From NCBI RefSeq assembly GCF_900107965.1, contig NZ_FNVU01000003.1, forward strand, positions 434,001 to 498,000: a stretch of DNA of 64,000 nucleotides, read 5' to 3'. The notes under the pieces were generated by a model. It searched no databases. It saw only the letters and a list, made by a program, of their open reading frames with translations, and was not told where the DNA came from. The translations under genes and the position numbers were made by a program. Within the stretch, counting starts at the first letter, position 1, and each line of letters opens with the position of its first letter. Source of the DNA: Actinacidiphila yanglinensis. Its GTDB lineage: Bacteria > Actinomycetota > Actinomycetes > Streptomycetales > Streptomycetaceae. Of this stretch, positions 37,482 through 45,921 are shown piece by piece.

Positions 37482-38276
37482 GTGACCGAGCCCGCGCCAG
37501 CCGCCGACATCGTCCTGCCCTGCCTCGATGAGGCCGCCGCTTTGCCCTGGGTGCTGGGGCGCATCCCCCCGGGCTGGCGGGCGATCGTGGTCGACAACGG
37601 CTCCACCGACGGCTCGGCGCGGATCGCGGAGGAGGCCGGCGCGCTCGTCGTCCGCGAGCCGGTCCGGGGATTCGGGTCCGCCTGCCACGCCGGGCTACGG
37701 GCGGCCACCGCCGAACTGGTCTGCTTCTGCGACTGCGACGGCTCCCTCGACCCGGCGCTGCTGCCGGACCTGGCCGCGCCCGTGCTGGCCGGCCGCGCGG
37801 ACCTGGTGCTCGGGCGCCGCCGGCCCACCGCGTTCGGCGCCTGGCCGCCGCACGCCCGCCTCGCCAACTTCCAGCTGGCCCGGATGGTCCGCCGCCGCAC
37901 CGGCCTGCGCCTGCACGACCTCGGCCCGATGCGGGCCGCCCGCCGCACCGCGCTGCTCGACCTCACCCTCACCGACCGCCGCAGCGGCTACCCGCTCCAG
38001 ATGGTGGTCCGGGCCGCGGACGCGGGCTGGCGGATCGCCGAGACCGACGTCCCGTACACCCCGCGCTCCGGCCGCTCCAAGGTCACCGGCACCTGGCGCG
38101 GCACCTGGCACGCGGTGCGCGACATGTCCGCGGTGCTGCGGGACATCCCCGTCGCTCCCACAGTTCTCCCGCCGCCGCGCCCCGCACCGGAGTCCGGCCC
38201 GCACCTGCCCGCCCGGCCGCCGGACCCCGCCGTGGGCGACCCGGCCGCCTCCCGTGCGACGGGAGCGGGCCGATGA
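37482..38276 (+). CDS. GT2 family glycosyltransferase
   Basis: The 264-residue protein begins at GTG 37482 and has the GT-A fold: DIVLPCLDEAAALPWVLGRI, AIVVDNGSTDGSARIAEEA and CFCDCDGSLDPALLP (the DCD metal/nucleotide motif, DxD-like). RSGYPLQMVVRAADAGWRIA follows, as in polyprenol-phosphate mannosyl/glucosyltransferases. The C-terminal 45 residues are Pro-rich. No transmembrane helix is present, so membrane attachment would be peripheral. It overlaps the methyltransferase gene by 4 bp and is divergent from the two-component pair. Confidence 0.88.
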   Translation: MTEPAPAADIVLPCLDEAAALPWVLGRIPPGWRAIVVDNGSTDGSARIAEEAGALVVREPVRGFGSACHAGLRAATAELVCFCDCDGSLDPALLPDLAAPVLAGRADLVLGRRRPTAFGAWPPHARLANFQLARMVRRRTGLRLHDLGPMRAARRTALLDLTLTDRRSGYPLQMVVRAADAGWRIAETDVPYTPRSGRSKVTGTWRGTWHAVRDMSAVLRDIPVAPTVLPPPRPAPESGPHLPARPPDPAVGDPAASRATGAGR

Positions 38277-38995
38277 GCGGTGCCACCACCGCGCCCGCGG
38301 GGCCCGCCCCGTCCTGGGGCGGCGACCCCTACGGCCGGGCGCTGGCGCGGGGCCGCGGCCCGCTCTTCCTGCGCCGGCACGACGGCTGGCTGCTGCCGCT
38401 GGAGGTCGAGCGCTGGTGCGCGCCGCCGGACGAGGCCGACAGCACGCTGCTGGCGCGCTGCCGCGGACCGGTCCTCGACATCGGCTGCGGCCCCGGGCGC
38501 CTGGTCGCGGGCGTGGCCCGGCGCGGTCTGCCGGTCCTGGGCCTGGACGTGAACCCGATCGCTGTCGAGCGCACCAGGGTCGCCGGTGGCGCGGTGCTGC
38601 GCCGGTCCGTCTTCGACCGGGTGCCGGCGGAGGGCCGTTGGGGCACCGGGCTGCTCGCCGACGGCAACATCGGCATCGGCGGCGACCCGGTGGCGCTGCT
38701 CCGCCGGGTGCGCCGGATCGTCGCGCCGGCCGGACACCTGCTCGCCGAGGCCGCCGCGCAGGAGGTCGACGAGCGGCTGACGGTACGCGTCGAGGACGGC
38801 CGCGGCCGGTACGGGCGGGAGTTCCCCTGGGCCCGGCTCGGCCCCCGGGCACTGCGCGCCGCCGCGCGGGCGGCCGGCTGGCAGATCGCCGAGGAGTGGT
38901 CGGTCTCCGGCCGCCGCTTCGCCGCGCTGCTCAACTCACCGCTGCCCGGACCCAGGTCGGCGCCGACTTCGTCAACGCGCCTTCTATCAGGCTGA
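38273..38995 (+). CDS. SAM-dependent methyltransferase
   Basis: The 240-residue protein has motif I PVLDIGCGPGRLVAGVARRG, the acidic residue after strand 2 (VLGLDVNPIAV) and the motif-IV-like LLADGNIGIGGD. It ends with a short segment that looks non-conserved. It is translated from an ATG overlapping the glycosyltransferase stop (ATGA, 38273-38276), so the two act together on one pathway, perhaps lipid-linked sugar or glycolipid modification; this is inference. Confidence 0.85.
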   Translation: MSGATTAPAGPAPSWGGDPYGRALARGRGPLFLRRHDGWLLPLEVERWCAPPDEADSTLLARCRGPVLDIGCGPGRLVAGVARRGLPVLGLDVNPIAVERTRVAGGAVLRRSVFDRVPAEGRWGTGLLADGNIGIGGDPVALLRRVRRIVAPAGHLLAEAAAQEVDERLTVRVEDGRGRYGREFPWARLGPRALRAAARAAGWQIAEEWSVSGRRFAALLNSPLPGPRSAPTSSTRLLSG

Positions 38996-39731
38996 CTTGA
39001 CGTACCGTCACGCCAACATCGCTGATCGTCCTCCTCCCTGGCGCAGCCGGCCGGGTCCGGGTCGCCGGCGGCCGAAGCGCTCCGCGCGGGACGGCGCGAG
39101 GTCCGCTCATCCCGTGATCGGGTCCCGGCCCCGGCCCACCTGCGTATCGACCCTGCGGCGGTCGCCGTCGTCCCGCTGGGGTATCTGCCGTAGTTCGTTC
39201 GGTCCGGACCTGGGGGACGCAGCGCCCGGGGGAGCGGCGAACAGGGGGGCGCCGCGCGGGTCGTGGGCGGACGGGTCGAGGGCGTGGCCGGGGCGCCGGG
39301 GCGGAACGCGCGGTCGGCGACGGCGCCCGGGCGGCCGGCGCGGCGGGGGAGCGGGGTCGCGGGCGCGGCGCCGTACCGGCACGTCGCGCGGGTGCATCAC
39401 CGCTGCTCCGTGGCATATTCCGGCTGCACGTGGTGCGAGCGCCGTGGCCGGGCTCCCGGGTGGGCGCCGGGCCGCCGGGGCACGCTCGTCCTCGCCGCCG
39501 TCCCGGATCCGCGCGGAGCCGGCGCCCTGCGGTGGCGGTCCGACGTGCCGGAAGGGGCCGCGCGCCGGCCAACGGCCGCTGCCCGGGGCAGCGGTGGCGG
39601 TTGCGGCACGGCTCGGGAACGGTGTGGGTAGCACCGTTGACACCCCCGCAGGGCCGTGACCTACTAACGGAACCGGACTCGGCGATGTCACGAGGGGAGC
39701 GGACTCGGGGGTCCGCGACAGGGGGGTTGCG
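38996..39731. other. Long GC-rich gap without a recognisable gene
   Basis: This 736-bp stretch has open frames on both strands, but all read as Arg/Gly/Pro-rich low-complexity translations with no family match that I recognise. Codon-position bias is not sustained in any single frame. It ends in a promoter-like element for the M14 gene. It may be a decayed gene or a long leader. Confidence 0.5.
39637..39667 (+). promoter_or_regulatory. Candidate promoter for the M14 peptidase gene
   Basis: A perfect TTGACA (39637-39642) is followed after 18-19 bp by CTACTA/TACTAA (39661-39667). The start codon is about 65 bp further on. Confidence 0.45.
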
Positions 39732-40985
39732 GTGGTGGGAGAGCACTATCCGACGACAGCAGAAGTCACTGAGGGTGCGCGTTTGCTCACCCTTTGCCAT
39801 CCGGGGATCTGCCGGCTGGGGGAGGTCGGCAGATCGAGGGCCGGCCGTCCGCTGCTCCTGCTGACGGTCGGCCCCGAAACGGCACACGAGAGAACGCGCG
39901 ACGTCCTGGTGGTGGCCGGGCCCCACGCCAACGAGGCGGCGGTGGGCGGCGCGACGGTCCTGCGGCTGGCCGGGCAGATCGCCGAGGCGTGCCGGTCCGG
40001 CAGCTGGGACGGCAGTACCTGGCACTTCCTGCTCTGCATCGATCCCGACGGCGCCGCGCTCAACGAGCCCTGGCTGTCCGGTCCGTACACCCTGCGCGAC
40101 CACTACGAGCACTTCTTCCGCCCGTGTGCCGCCGAGCAGCCGGAGTGGCTGCCGCACGAGGGGGCGGCGGGGTCCGCGATGCTGCCCGAGACCCGCACCC
40201 TGGTCGGGCTCCTCGACCGGCTGCGACCGGTGCTCCAGTGCTCGCTGCACGGCATCGACGTCGGCGGCAGCTTCGTCCAGCTCACCCGGGACGTACCCGG
40301 CGTGCCCGAGCGGATCGGCAAGTCCGCGGCCGAACTCGACATCCCGCTCGAGAGCGGGTCGTCCGACGCCTTCCAGTGGCCCAGCCCGGGCCCCGGGGTC
40401 TACGTCATGCCGCCCGCGTCCGATCCGGCCGCGGGCGACGGCGCCCACTCCACCTGGGCGCACGCCGAGCGGTACGACGGCATGACCGCCATCATCGAGG
40501 TGCCGATGTGGGCCTGCGACCGGGCGGCCGACACCACCCCGCACCCCGACGCCGACCGCGCGCTGCGCACGGCGGGGGCCGCGCTGCGCCGCGACCTTCC
40601 CGCTGTGGCGGAGGTGCTGGCCCGGCTCGACCCCGAGACGATCGGCGACGACGGGCCGCTCCTGCGTACGGTGCGCGAACTGGTCGGCATCGGACCGCAG
40701 TTGAGCGCGGAATGGGACCCCGCGGTACGCCCGCCCGGCGCCGCCCCGCTGCCGGAGATGACGACCGCGCGCGTCACCAGCATCGAGGTCTACGCGCAGC
40801 GCATCCCGCTGCGCGCCGCCGCGATGCTGCGCCGGATCGCCGCGACGCCGGCCGTGACCGCCCTGGTCGACTCCTGGTGCGAGGCCTACGAGACCGCGTA
40901 CCGGCCGCGCTGGGTGCCGGTCGCCGACCAGGTGGAGCAGCAGGCGCGCAGCGTGCTGGCGGTCTACGAGGAGCTGCTGCTGTGA
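39732..40985 (+). CDS. M14-type zinc carboxypeptidase family protein
   Basis: The 417-residue protein has the M14 zinc motif HANE in VVAGPHANEAAVGGA (His and Glu ligands), the third His in LQCSLHGIDVGGSF, and the catalytic Glu region GMTAIIEVPMWACD. It lacks a signal peptide, so it should act in the cytosol on peptides or amides. The start is one of two adjacent GTG codons (39732 or 39735) after AGGGGGG. It stands alone; the next gene starts 158 bp downstream. Confidence 0.85.
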   Translation: MVGEHYPTTAEVTEGARLLTLCHPGICRLGEVGRSRAGRPLLLLTVGPETAHERTRDVLVVAGPHANEAAVGGATVLRLAGQIAEACRSGSWDGSTWHFLLCIDPDGAALNEPWLSGPYTLRDHYEHFFRPCAAEQPEWLPHEGAAGSAMLPETRTLVGLLDRLRPVLQCSLHGIDVGGSFVQLTRDVPGVPERIGKSAAELDIPLESGSSDAFQWPSPGPGVYVMPPASDPAAGDGAHSTWAHAERYDGMTAIIEVPMWACDRAADTTPHPDADRALRTAGAALRRDLPAVAEVLARLDPETIGDDGPLLRTVRELVGIGPQLSAEWDPAVRPPGAAPLPEMTTARVTSIEVYAQRIPLRAAAMLRRIAATPAVTALVDSWCEAYETAYRPRWVPVADQVEQQARSVLAVYEELLL

Positions 40986-41143
40986 GCGGCCCCCGCCCGC
41001 CGGCCGTGCCGTAGCGGTGGCCGTAGCCGGCCGCTCACCGTCCGCACTCACCCGTTCGGAGTAGTCTGCGGCCCCTCCGGGGGCCGCTGCGGCGACGATG
41101 GGTAGGGCGAAGGTGATCGCGGAGCGGGAGGCGGGCGAGCGCG

Positions 41144-41398
41144 ATGAGCAATGACAAGGTGCCCAGCAGTCGCATGCGGGAGATGATGACGCCGCGCCGG
41201 ATCGTCGCGCTGGTGCTCACGGTCCTCGCCCTGGTCTTCATCTTCGAGAACACCCATGACGTGCGGATCCGGGTGATCGTCCCCGAAGTGACGATGCCGC
41301 TGTGGTTCGCCCTGCTGATCACGTTCGTGGCCGGCGGGCTGATCACGCTGCTCCTGCGGTGGAGCGGCCGGAGGCGCAGGCGGCGCGCCGCAAGGTGA
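41144..41398 (+). CDS. LapA-family small membrane protein
   Basis: The 84-residue protein has a basic N-terminus (MTPRRI), a first transmembrane helix (VALVLTVLALVFIFENTHDV) and a second (PLWFALLITFVAGGLITLLL), then an Arg-rich cytosolic tail. The 'FxFENxxxVxI' motif between the helices is typical of the LapA/DUF1049 family. The E. coli member helps assemble lipopolysaccharide, but in Gram-positive bacteria its role is unknown. ATG 41144 is used. Confidence 0.85.
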   Translation: MSNDKVPSSRMREMMTPRRIVALVLTVLALVFIFENTHDVRIRVIVPEVTMPLWFALLITFVAGGLITLLLRWSGRRRRRRAAR

Positions 41399-41466
41399 GA
41401 CGGACCGCCGACTGGCCGTCGCCCTTCACCTGCTGCCCGGCCCTCCCCGCGACGGGCGGAGGGCGG

Positions 41467-41946
41467 TCAGGGGGTGAGGGGCTTGCCCATGTGCACGCTC
41501 AGCGGCTCGTGCCGGTAGTAGCCGAACGCGCCCACGGGCAGGTAGCCGCAGGAGGCGTACAGCGCGATCGCCTCGGGCTGCTTCTGCCCGGTCTCCAGCA
41601 CCATCCGGGTGCGCCCGGCGGCGGTCGCGGTGGCCTCCAGTTCGGCCAGCACCGCCCGCGCGAAGCCCAGGCCGCGGGCCTCCCGCAGCACGAACATCCG
41701 CTTGATCTCGGCGTCGCCGGCCTCGAACCCGTCGGCCGGCGCGTCCTGCGCCCGCCAGCCGCCGCTGGCGACCGGCTTCCCGTCGGCGTCGTACCCCAGC
41801 AGGTACAGACCCTGCGGGGGCTCGAAGTGCTCCGGGTCCATGTGGGTCATGTCCCCGTCGCCGTACCGCTCGGCGTACTCCAGCTGCACCAGGTCGTTCA
41901 GACGTATGGCGTCGGCGTGGTCGAAGCGGGTCTTTCTGATCTCCAT
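41467..41946 (-). CDS. GNAT family N-acetyltransferase
   Basis: The 159-residue protein has a conserved GNAT core: EIKRMFVLREARGLGFARAV (acetyl-CoA binding RGLGFA), an MVLETGQKQPEAIALYASCG C-terminal segment and a final LSVHMGKPL strand. Such proteins N-acetylate small molecules or proteins; the target is unknown. It converges on the LapA gene and is divergent from the Mut7-C gene across a 113-bp promoter region. Confidence 0.9.
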   Translation of the reverse strand: MEIRKTRFDHADAIRLNDLVQLEYAERYGDGDMTHMDPEHFEPPQGLYLLGYDADGKPVASGGWRAQDAPADGFEAGDAEIKRMFVLREARGLGFARAVLAELEATATAAGRTRMVLETGQKQPEAIALYASCGYLPVGAFGYYRHEPLSVHMGKPLTP

Positions 41947-42059
41947 CCGGCCATCCTAGACGGACCCGCCGGACCCGCCGACAGGGCCGTAAGCCCGCCC
42001 AGCCCCTTACCGAGGGAAAGGCGTGGAAGGCGGGCGCGGGGCGGTGGGATGCTGGTCAC

Positions 42060-42827
42060 GTGAGGCGAAACAGCGAGGGCCTGCCGCGGATCAGCCTGCG
42101 GATCGCCCCTGAACTGCGGGTTTTCGTGGCGGTCGAGAGACGCGGGGACATCACCGACGTGTCGACGGACGGAGCGTCGTCGCTCGGGCACGTGGTGGAG
42201 TCCCTGGGCATCCCGCTCACCGAGGTGGGCCGGCTGAGCGTCGGCGGTCTCGACGTACCCGTCGGGCACGTGCCCGCGGCGGGCGAGGAGATCACCGTCG
42301 AGGCGGTGCGGCGGCCGCAGCGGGTGCCCGGCCCGTCGCCGACGTTCCTGCTCGACGTCCATCTGGGCACCCTGGCACGGCGGTTGCGGCTGCTCGGCGT
42401 CGACGCCGCCTACGAGAACGAGGACATCGGCGACCCCGCGCTCGCCCGCCGGTCCGCGCTGGAGCGGCGCGTGATGCTCTCCCGGGACCGGGGCCTGCTG
42501 CGCCGGCGCGAGATCTTCGCCGGGGGATACGTCTACAGCGACCGGCCGGAGGACCAACTCCGCGACGTGCTGGGCCGGTTCGCGCCGCCGCTCGCCCCCT
42601 GGACCCGGTGCGTGGCGTGCAACGGCACCCTGACCGCGGCGGACAAGGACACCGTCCGCGACCGCCTGCGCGACGGCACCCGGAAGTCCTACGACGTCTT
42701 CGCCCGCTGCACCGCCTGCGAGCGCGTCTACTGGAAAGGGGCCCACCACGCCCACCTCGAGGCGGTCGTGGAGTGGGCGATGCGGGAGTACGGTCCCGCG
42801 CCGACGGCCCTCGGCTCCGCCGGCTGA
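42060..42827 (+). CDS. Mut7-C RNase domain protein with ubiquitin-like N-terminus
   Basis: The 255-residue protein joins an N-terminal Mut7-C ubiquitin-like (MoaD/ThiS-fold) domain (residues about 10-85) to a C-terminal PIN-like Mut7-C RNase domain. The latter opens FLLDVHLGTLARRLRLLGVD and continues VMLSRDRGLLRR. It ends in a zinc-ribbon-like pair (RCVACNGTL and RCTACERVYWKG, two CxxC). These are nuclease-fold proteins, probably acting on RNA; the bacterial substrate is unknown. The start is GTG 42060. Confidence 0.88.
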   Translation: MRRNSEGLPRISLRIAPELRVFVAVERRGDITDVSTDGASSLGHVVESLGIPLTEVGRLSVGGLDVPVGHVPAAGEEITVEAVRRPQRVPGPSPTFLLDVHLGTLARRLRLLGVDAAYENEDIGDPALARRSALERRVMLSRDRGLLRRREIFAGGYVYSDRPEDQLRDVLGRFAPPLAPWTRCVACNGTLTAADKDTVRDRLRDGTRKSYDVFARCTACERVYWKGAHHAHLEAVVEWAMREYGPAPTALGSAG

Positions 42828-42843
42828 CCCTTGCGCCCGTCCC

Positions 42844-42872
42844 GCCCTCCCGATCCGGCCGGGCGGGAGGGC
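42844..42872. terminator. Bidirectional hairpin terminator
   Basis: GCCCTCCCG (42844-42852) pairs perfectly with CGGGAGGGC (42864-42872), and the loop contains a smaller CCGGCCGG palindrome. It lies in the 81-bp gap between two convergent genes and can serve both. Confidence 0.7.
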
Positions 42873-42908
42873 ACCCGGTCCACCGCCCCCTCCCGTCGTC
42901 CGGCCTGC

Positions 42909-45900
42909 TCAGTCGCCGTCCGCCGCCTGTCCCCGCGCGGCCAGCCCGGACCGTACGGAGGCGAGGGAGGCGGCGGCCTCGGGCAGGTCCGCCTCCTCGC
43001 AGCGGGCGATCGCCGCGGTGAGGCGGGCGTCGGCCGCGGGGACGTCGCCCAGTGCGTTGCCCTCGATCAGGGCGGCGACCCGGACGGCCTCGGCGCGCGG
43101 CTCCTCGCCCGCCCGGCCGCCCTCCGTGTACGCGGCGATCGACCGTTCCATCTCGGCGAGGGCGTCGTCGTACGACCCCGCCGCGGCGTAGGCGCGGGAG
43201 CGCTGGTACTGAATCGCGCCGGAGTGGTACCAGTGGGCGAAGTCCGCGTTTTCGGAGGGGACTTCGGCGCACAGCGTGTCGGCGTCCGCCAGGTGCCGCA
43301 GCGCGGCGGGAAGCCCATCGGCCTCCTGCGCGGCCATCGTCAGCCGGGCGAACTCGCGCATCATGCCCACCACCGGAGCCGGGCGCGGTGCCCGGGCGTG
43401 GGAGGCGACGGCCCGGTCGTACGCGGTGCGCGCGGCCTCCCACTGCCCGGACGCCGCCAGGGCCACCGCGGCCTCGCACGCGACCAGGGTGTGGGTGAAA
43501 CGGTCGTCCTCCCAGCCGGCGACCACGTCGGCGAGCCCGACGAACTCCGCCGCCGCCTCGCGCAGTTCGCCGAGCGCGGCGAGGCCGCGCGCGAGGTCGA
43601 GCCGGACCTGGGCGAGCAGCCGCGGGTCCAGCGCCGCGGTGTCGCCGAGCACGATCGACTCCAGGACCGCGACCGCGTCGGCCCTGCGGCCCTGATCGCC
43701 CAGCAGTTCGGCGAGCTCGAGGCGGACCTGCGCCGCGTGGTCCTCGGCACCCTCCCGGTCCATCCGGTCCGCCGCCTCCGACAGGTGCCGGACGGCGCCC
43801 GCCGGGTCGCCGGCGTGCGCGTAGGCGTGCCCCAGCAGCGCGTGGAACGGGCCCAGCGACAAGGACGCGTCCGGCCAGCGGGCGGCCGCCGACAGCGCCT
43901 GGTGCATCAACGGCACGGCTTCCGCGGCCCGGTCGCCGCGCATCCTGAGCTGCGCGAGCAGTGCCAGCGGCCGCGGGGTGCGCCACGGGTGGCCGGCGCG
44001 CTCCACCAGGTCCAGCGCGTCGGCGAGTTCGGCCTCCGCCCGTTCGAGGTCGCCCACACGCGCGGCCACGTCCGCGGCGTACTGCCGGGCGGCCGACGCC
44101 CGGGGCAGCGACTCCAACCGCTCCGCCTCCGCGCGCAGCCGTGCCACGGACGTCTCGAAGGCGGCCGTCAACGCCGCGTCCGGCTCGGGCAGGTCGCCGA
44201 TCAGGCGGTGCCGTGTGGTCATCGCCTCGCACTGCAGGACGGCCAGGTAGCGGTCCGGCTCGATCCGGCCGGCGGCCATCAGGTCGGCGGCGAGCCCCAG
44301 TTCCGTGGCGAGTTCGGCGAGGGGGAGCGCCAGGTCGGTCTTCGGGTCCGGTACGGTCGCCGCGACCGACGCCGTGGCGGCCCTGGCCCGCGCGGCACAG
44401 GCACGCCCCGGCAGGTCCGCCTCCTCGTAGAGCCCCGCCGCCTGCAGCATGTCCGTGCGGGCCTGCGCCCACTCCTCCCGGTCGATGCCGCCGAAGGCGG
44501 CGCGCTCGGTGAGTTCGGCGGTCAGCATGAGCTCCACGCCCAGCGCGTCCTCGTCGTGGACGTGCCCGTCCTCGGCAGTACGGGCCCGGACCCGTTCCCA
44601 CAGCCGGTCGGCGTCGGGACGACCCTGCGCCGCCAATTTCCTTGTCAGGAGGACGAGTTCGGTGAAGTCCGCGGGTATCGGCTCGGTGTCGGCGCTGGTG
44701 GAGGCGGCTCCGGCGATCCGTTCGGTGCCCGGTTCCGCGCCGGTGCCGGGCGCGGACGTCGCCGTACCGGTCTTCGCCCCGGCTCCCGTCGAGGGCGCCG
44801 CGTCCGGCGCCGCCGCCCGTACCCCCAGCGCCAACGGACCGTCCAGCAGGGGACGTTGGGCCAGCCGCTGCCTGCGGCGGGTACCGATCTCCGCCGTGCC
44901 GTTGCGCCGGTCGAAGGCCGCGGCCAGCGGATCCGCCTCCGCCCGGACGTGCGCCAGCAGCGCGTCCACCGTCCACGTGCGGCCGGGCGGTCCGGCGACC
45001 GCCAGCCCGCCGTGGCCCTGGTCGGCCAGCCGCGCGAGCAGCACCTCCACTCCGGTCAGCCAGTTCAACCGGTCCAGCGGCGAGCCCACCACGTCGAACA
45101 TCGACCGGTTCTCCGCCAGCACCTCCAGCCCGCGGCCCTCGTTGCGGGACAGCGCGCAGAACTCCAGGTGCAGGCCGAGCGCGTGGGGCATGTCCGGCTT
45201 GCCGCGGGCGAACCGGTAGCCGACCAGGTGGTGCGAGCGCGCCTCGTCCAGCCGGCCCGCCCGCAGCAGCGGCAGCAGGGCGTGCGCCATGCTCACATAC
45301 GGCTCCTCCATGCAGGTCTGGCCCCCGTCGAGGACCGGCTGCCACTCCTCCAGCGCCCGCGCCTCGTCCCCCGACTCCGCGTGGTGCAGGGCCCGGTGCC
45401 GCGTCTCGCAGGCCTCGCAGTCGCTCAGGTCGGTCCGCGGGCGGGTGGCCCACAGGTCGTAGCCGTCCTCCCGGCCGGCCCCGATGTGCGCGGCGATGTG
45501 GTGCCGCATCGCGTAGACCGGCTGGAGGCCGTGCCCGGCCGCGCGGTAGCGCTTCTCCATCTCCCGGGTCCAGCGCCGCACCGCCTCCAGCGGCACGTCG
45601 GGGACCTGGAGCAGCGCGGTGGTCACCCACTTGAAGCGCCAGTACAGCTGGCGCTCCTCCCACTCGCTGAAGTCCGACGGGTGGTCGTCCCACATCCGCA
45701 CGATCCGCGCGAAGACCACCGGGGACTTCCGCTCCTCGCCCGCGTAGGTGTACGCCGACATCAGCTCGAACAGCGACGTCACCAGGGCGCCCCTGTCGTC
45801 GAGTTGCTCCGCGGCCTCGACCAGTTCCTCGGCCCGCACGGTGCGCTGCCGCCCGAACGGCCGCTCGTTGTTCTCCCGCAGCGCGTCGAAGACCGCATCC

Positions 45901-45914
45901 GCAGTGTCCAGCAT
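42909..45914 (-). CDS. Large TPR-like helical protein paired with an HSP90-family gene
   Basis: This 1001-residue protein has no catalytic motif I can name. Residues 1-370 form a helical domain with aromatic-rich repeats (WEERQLYWRFKWVTTALLQV, CEACETRHRALHHAESGDEA). A Gly/Thr/Ser/Ala-rich linker runs about 395-445. The rest shows tetratricopeptide-like helix pairs with periodic Ala/Leu (HALLGHAYAHAGDPAGAVRH, ELRDQ-type, SRAYAAAGSYDDALAEMERS). It begins 7 bp after the HSP90-family stop, whose end carries the AGGAGGGG site, so the two are made together. A scaffold or co-chaperone role is inferred. The start is ATG 45914, or GTG 45917. Confidence 0.8.
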   Translation of the reverse strand: MLDTADAVFDALRENNERPFGRQRTVRAEELVEAAEQLDDRGALVTSLFELMSAYTYAGEERKSPVVFARIVRMWDDHPSDFSEWEERQLYWRFKWVTTALLQVPDVPLEAVRRWTREMEKRYRAAGHGLQPVYAMRHHIAAHIGAGREDGYDLWATRPRTDLSDCEACETRHRALHHAESGDEARALEEWQPVLDGGQTCMEEPYVSMAHALLPLLRAGRLDEARSHHLVGYRFARGKPDMPHALGLHLEFCALSRNEGRGLEVLAENRSMFDVVGSPLDRLNWLTGVEVLLARLADQGHGGLAVAGPPGRTWTVDALLAHVRAEADPLAAAFDRRNGTAEIGTRRRQRLAQRPLLDGPLALGVRAAAPDAAPSTGAGAKTGTATSAPGTGAEPGTERIAGAASTSADTEPIPADFTELVLLTRKLAAQGRPDADRLWERVRARTAEDGHVHDEDALGVELMLTAELTERAAFGGIDREEWAQARTDMLQAAGLYEEADLPGRACAARARAATASVAATVPDPKTDLALPLAELATELGLAADLMAAGRIEPDRYLAVLQCEAMTTRHRLIGDLPEPDAALTAAFETSVARLRAEAERLESLPRASAARQYAADVAARVGDLERAEAELADALDLVERAGHPWRTPRPLALLAQLRMRGDRAAEAVPLMHQALSAAARWPDASLSLGPFHALLGHAYAHAGDPAGAVRHLSEAADRMDREGAEDHAAQVRLELAELLGDQGRRADAVAVLESIVLGDTAALDPRLLAQVRLDLARGLAALGELREAAAEFVGLADVVAGWEDDRFTHTLVACEAAVALAASGQWEAARTAYDRAVASHARAPRPAPVVGMMREFARLTMAAQEADGLPAALRHLADADTLCAEVPSENADFAHWYHSGAIQYQRSRAYAAAGSYDDALAEMERSIAAYTEGGRAGEEPRAEAVRVAALIEGNALGDVPAADARLTAAIARCEEADLPEAAASLASVRSGLAARGQAADGD

Positions 45915-45921
45915 CACCGCA

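Noticed and set aside
38997..39659. Possible gene in the 736-bp gap
   Set aside because: The translation is Arg/Gly/Pro-rich, lacks a good ribosome site and shows no sustained codon-position bias.
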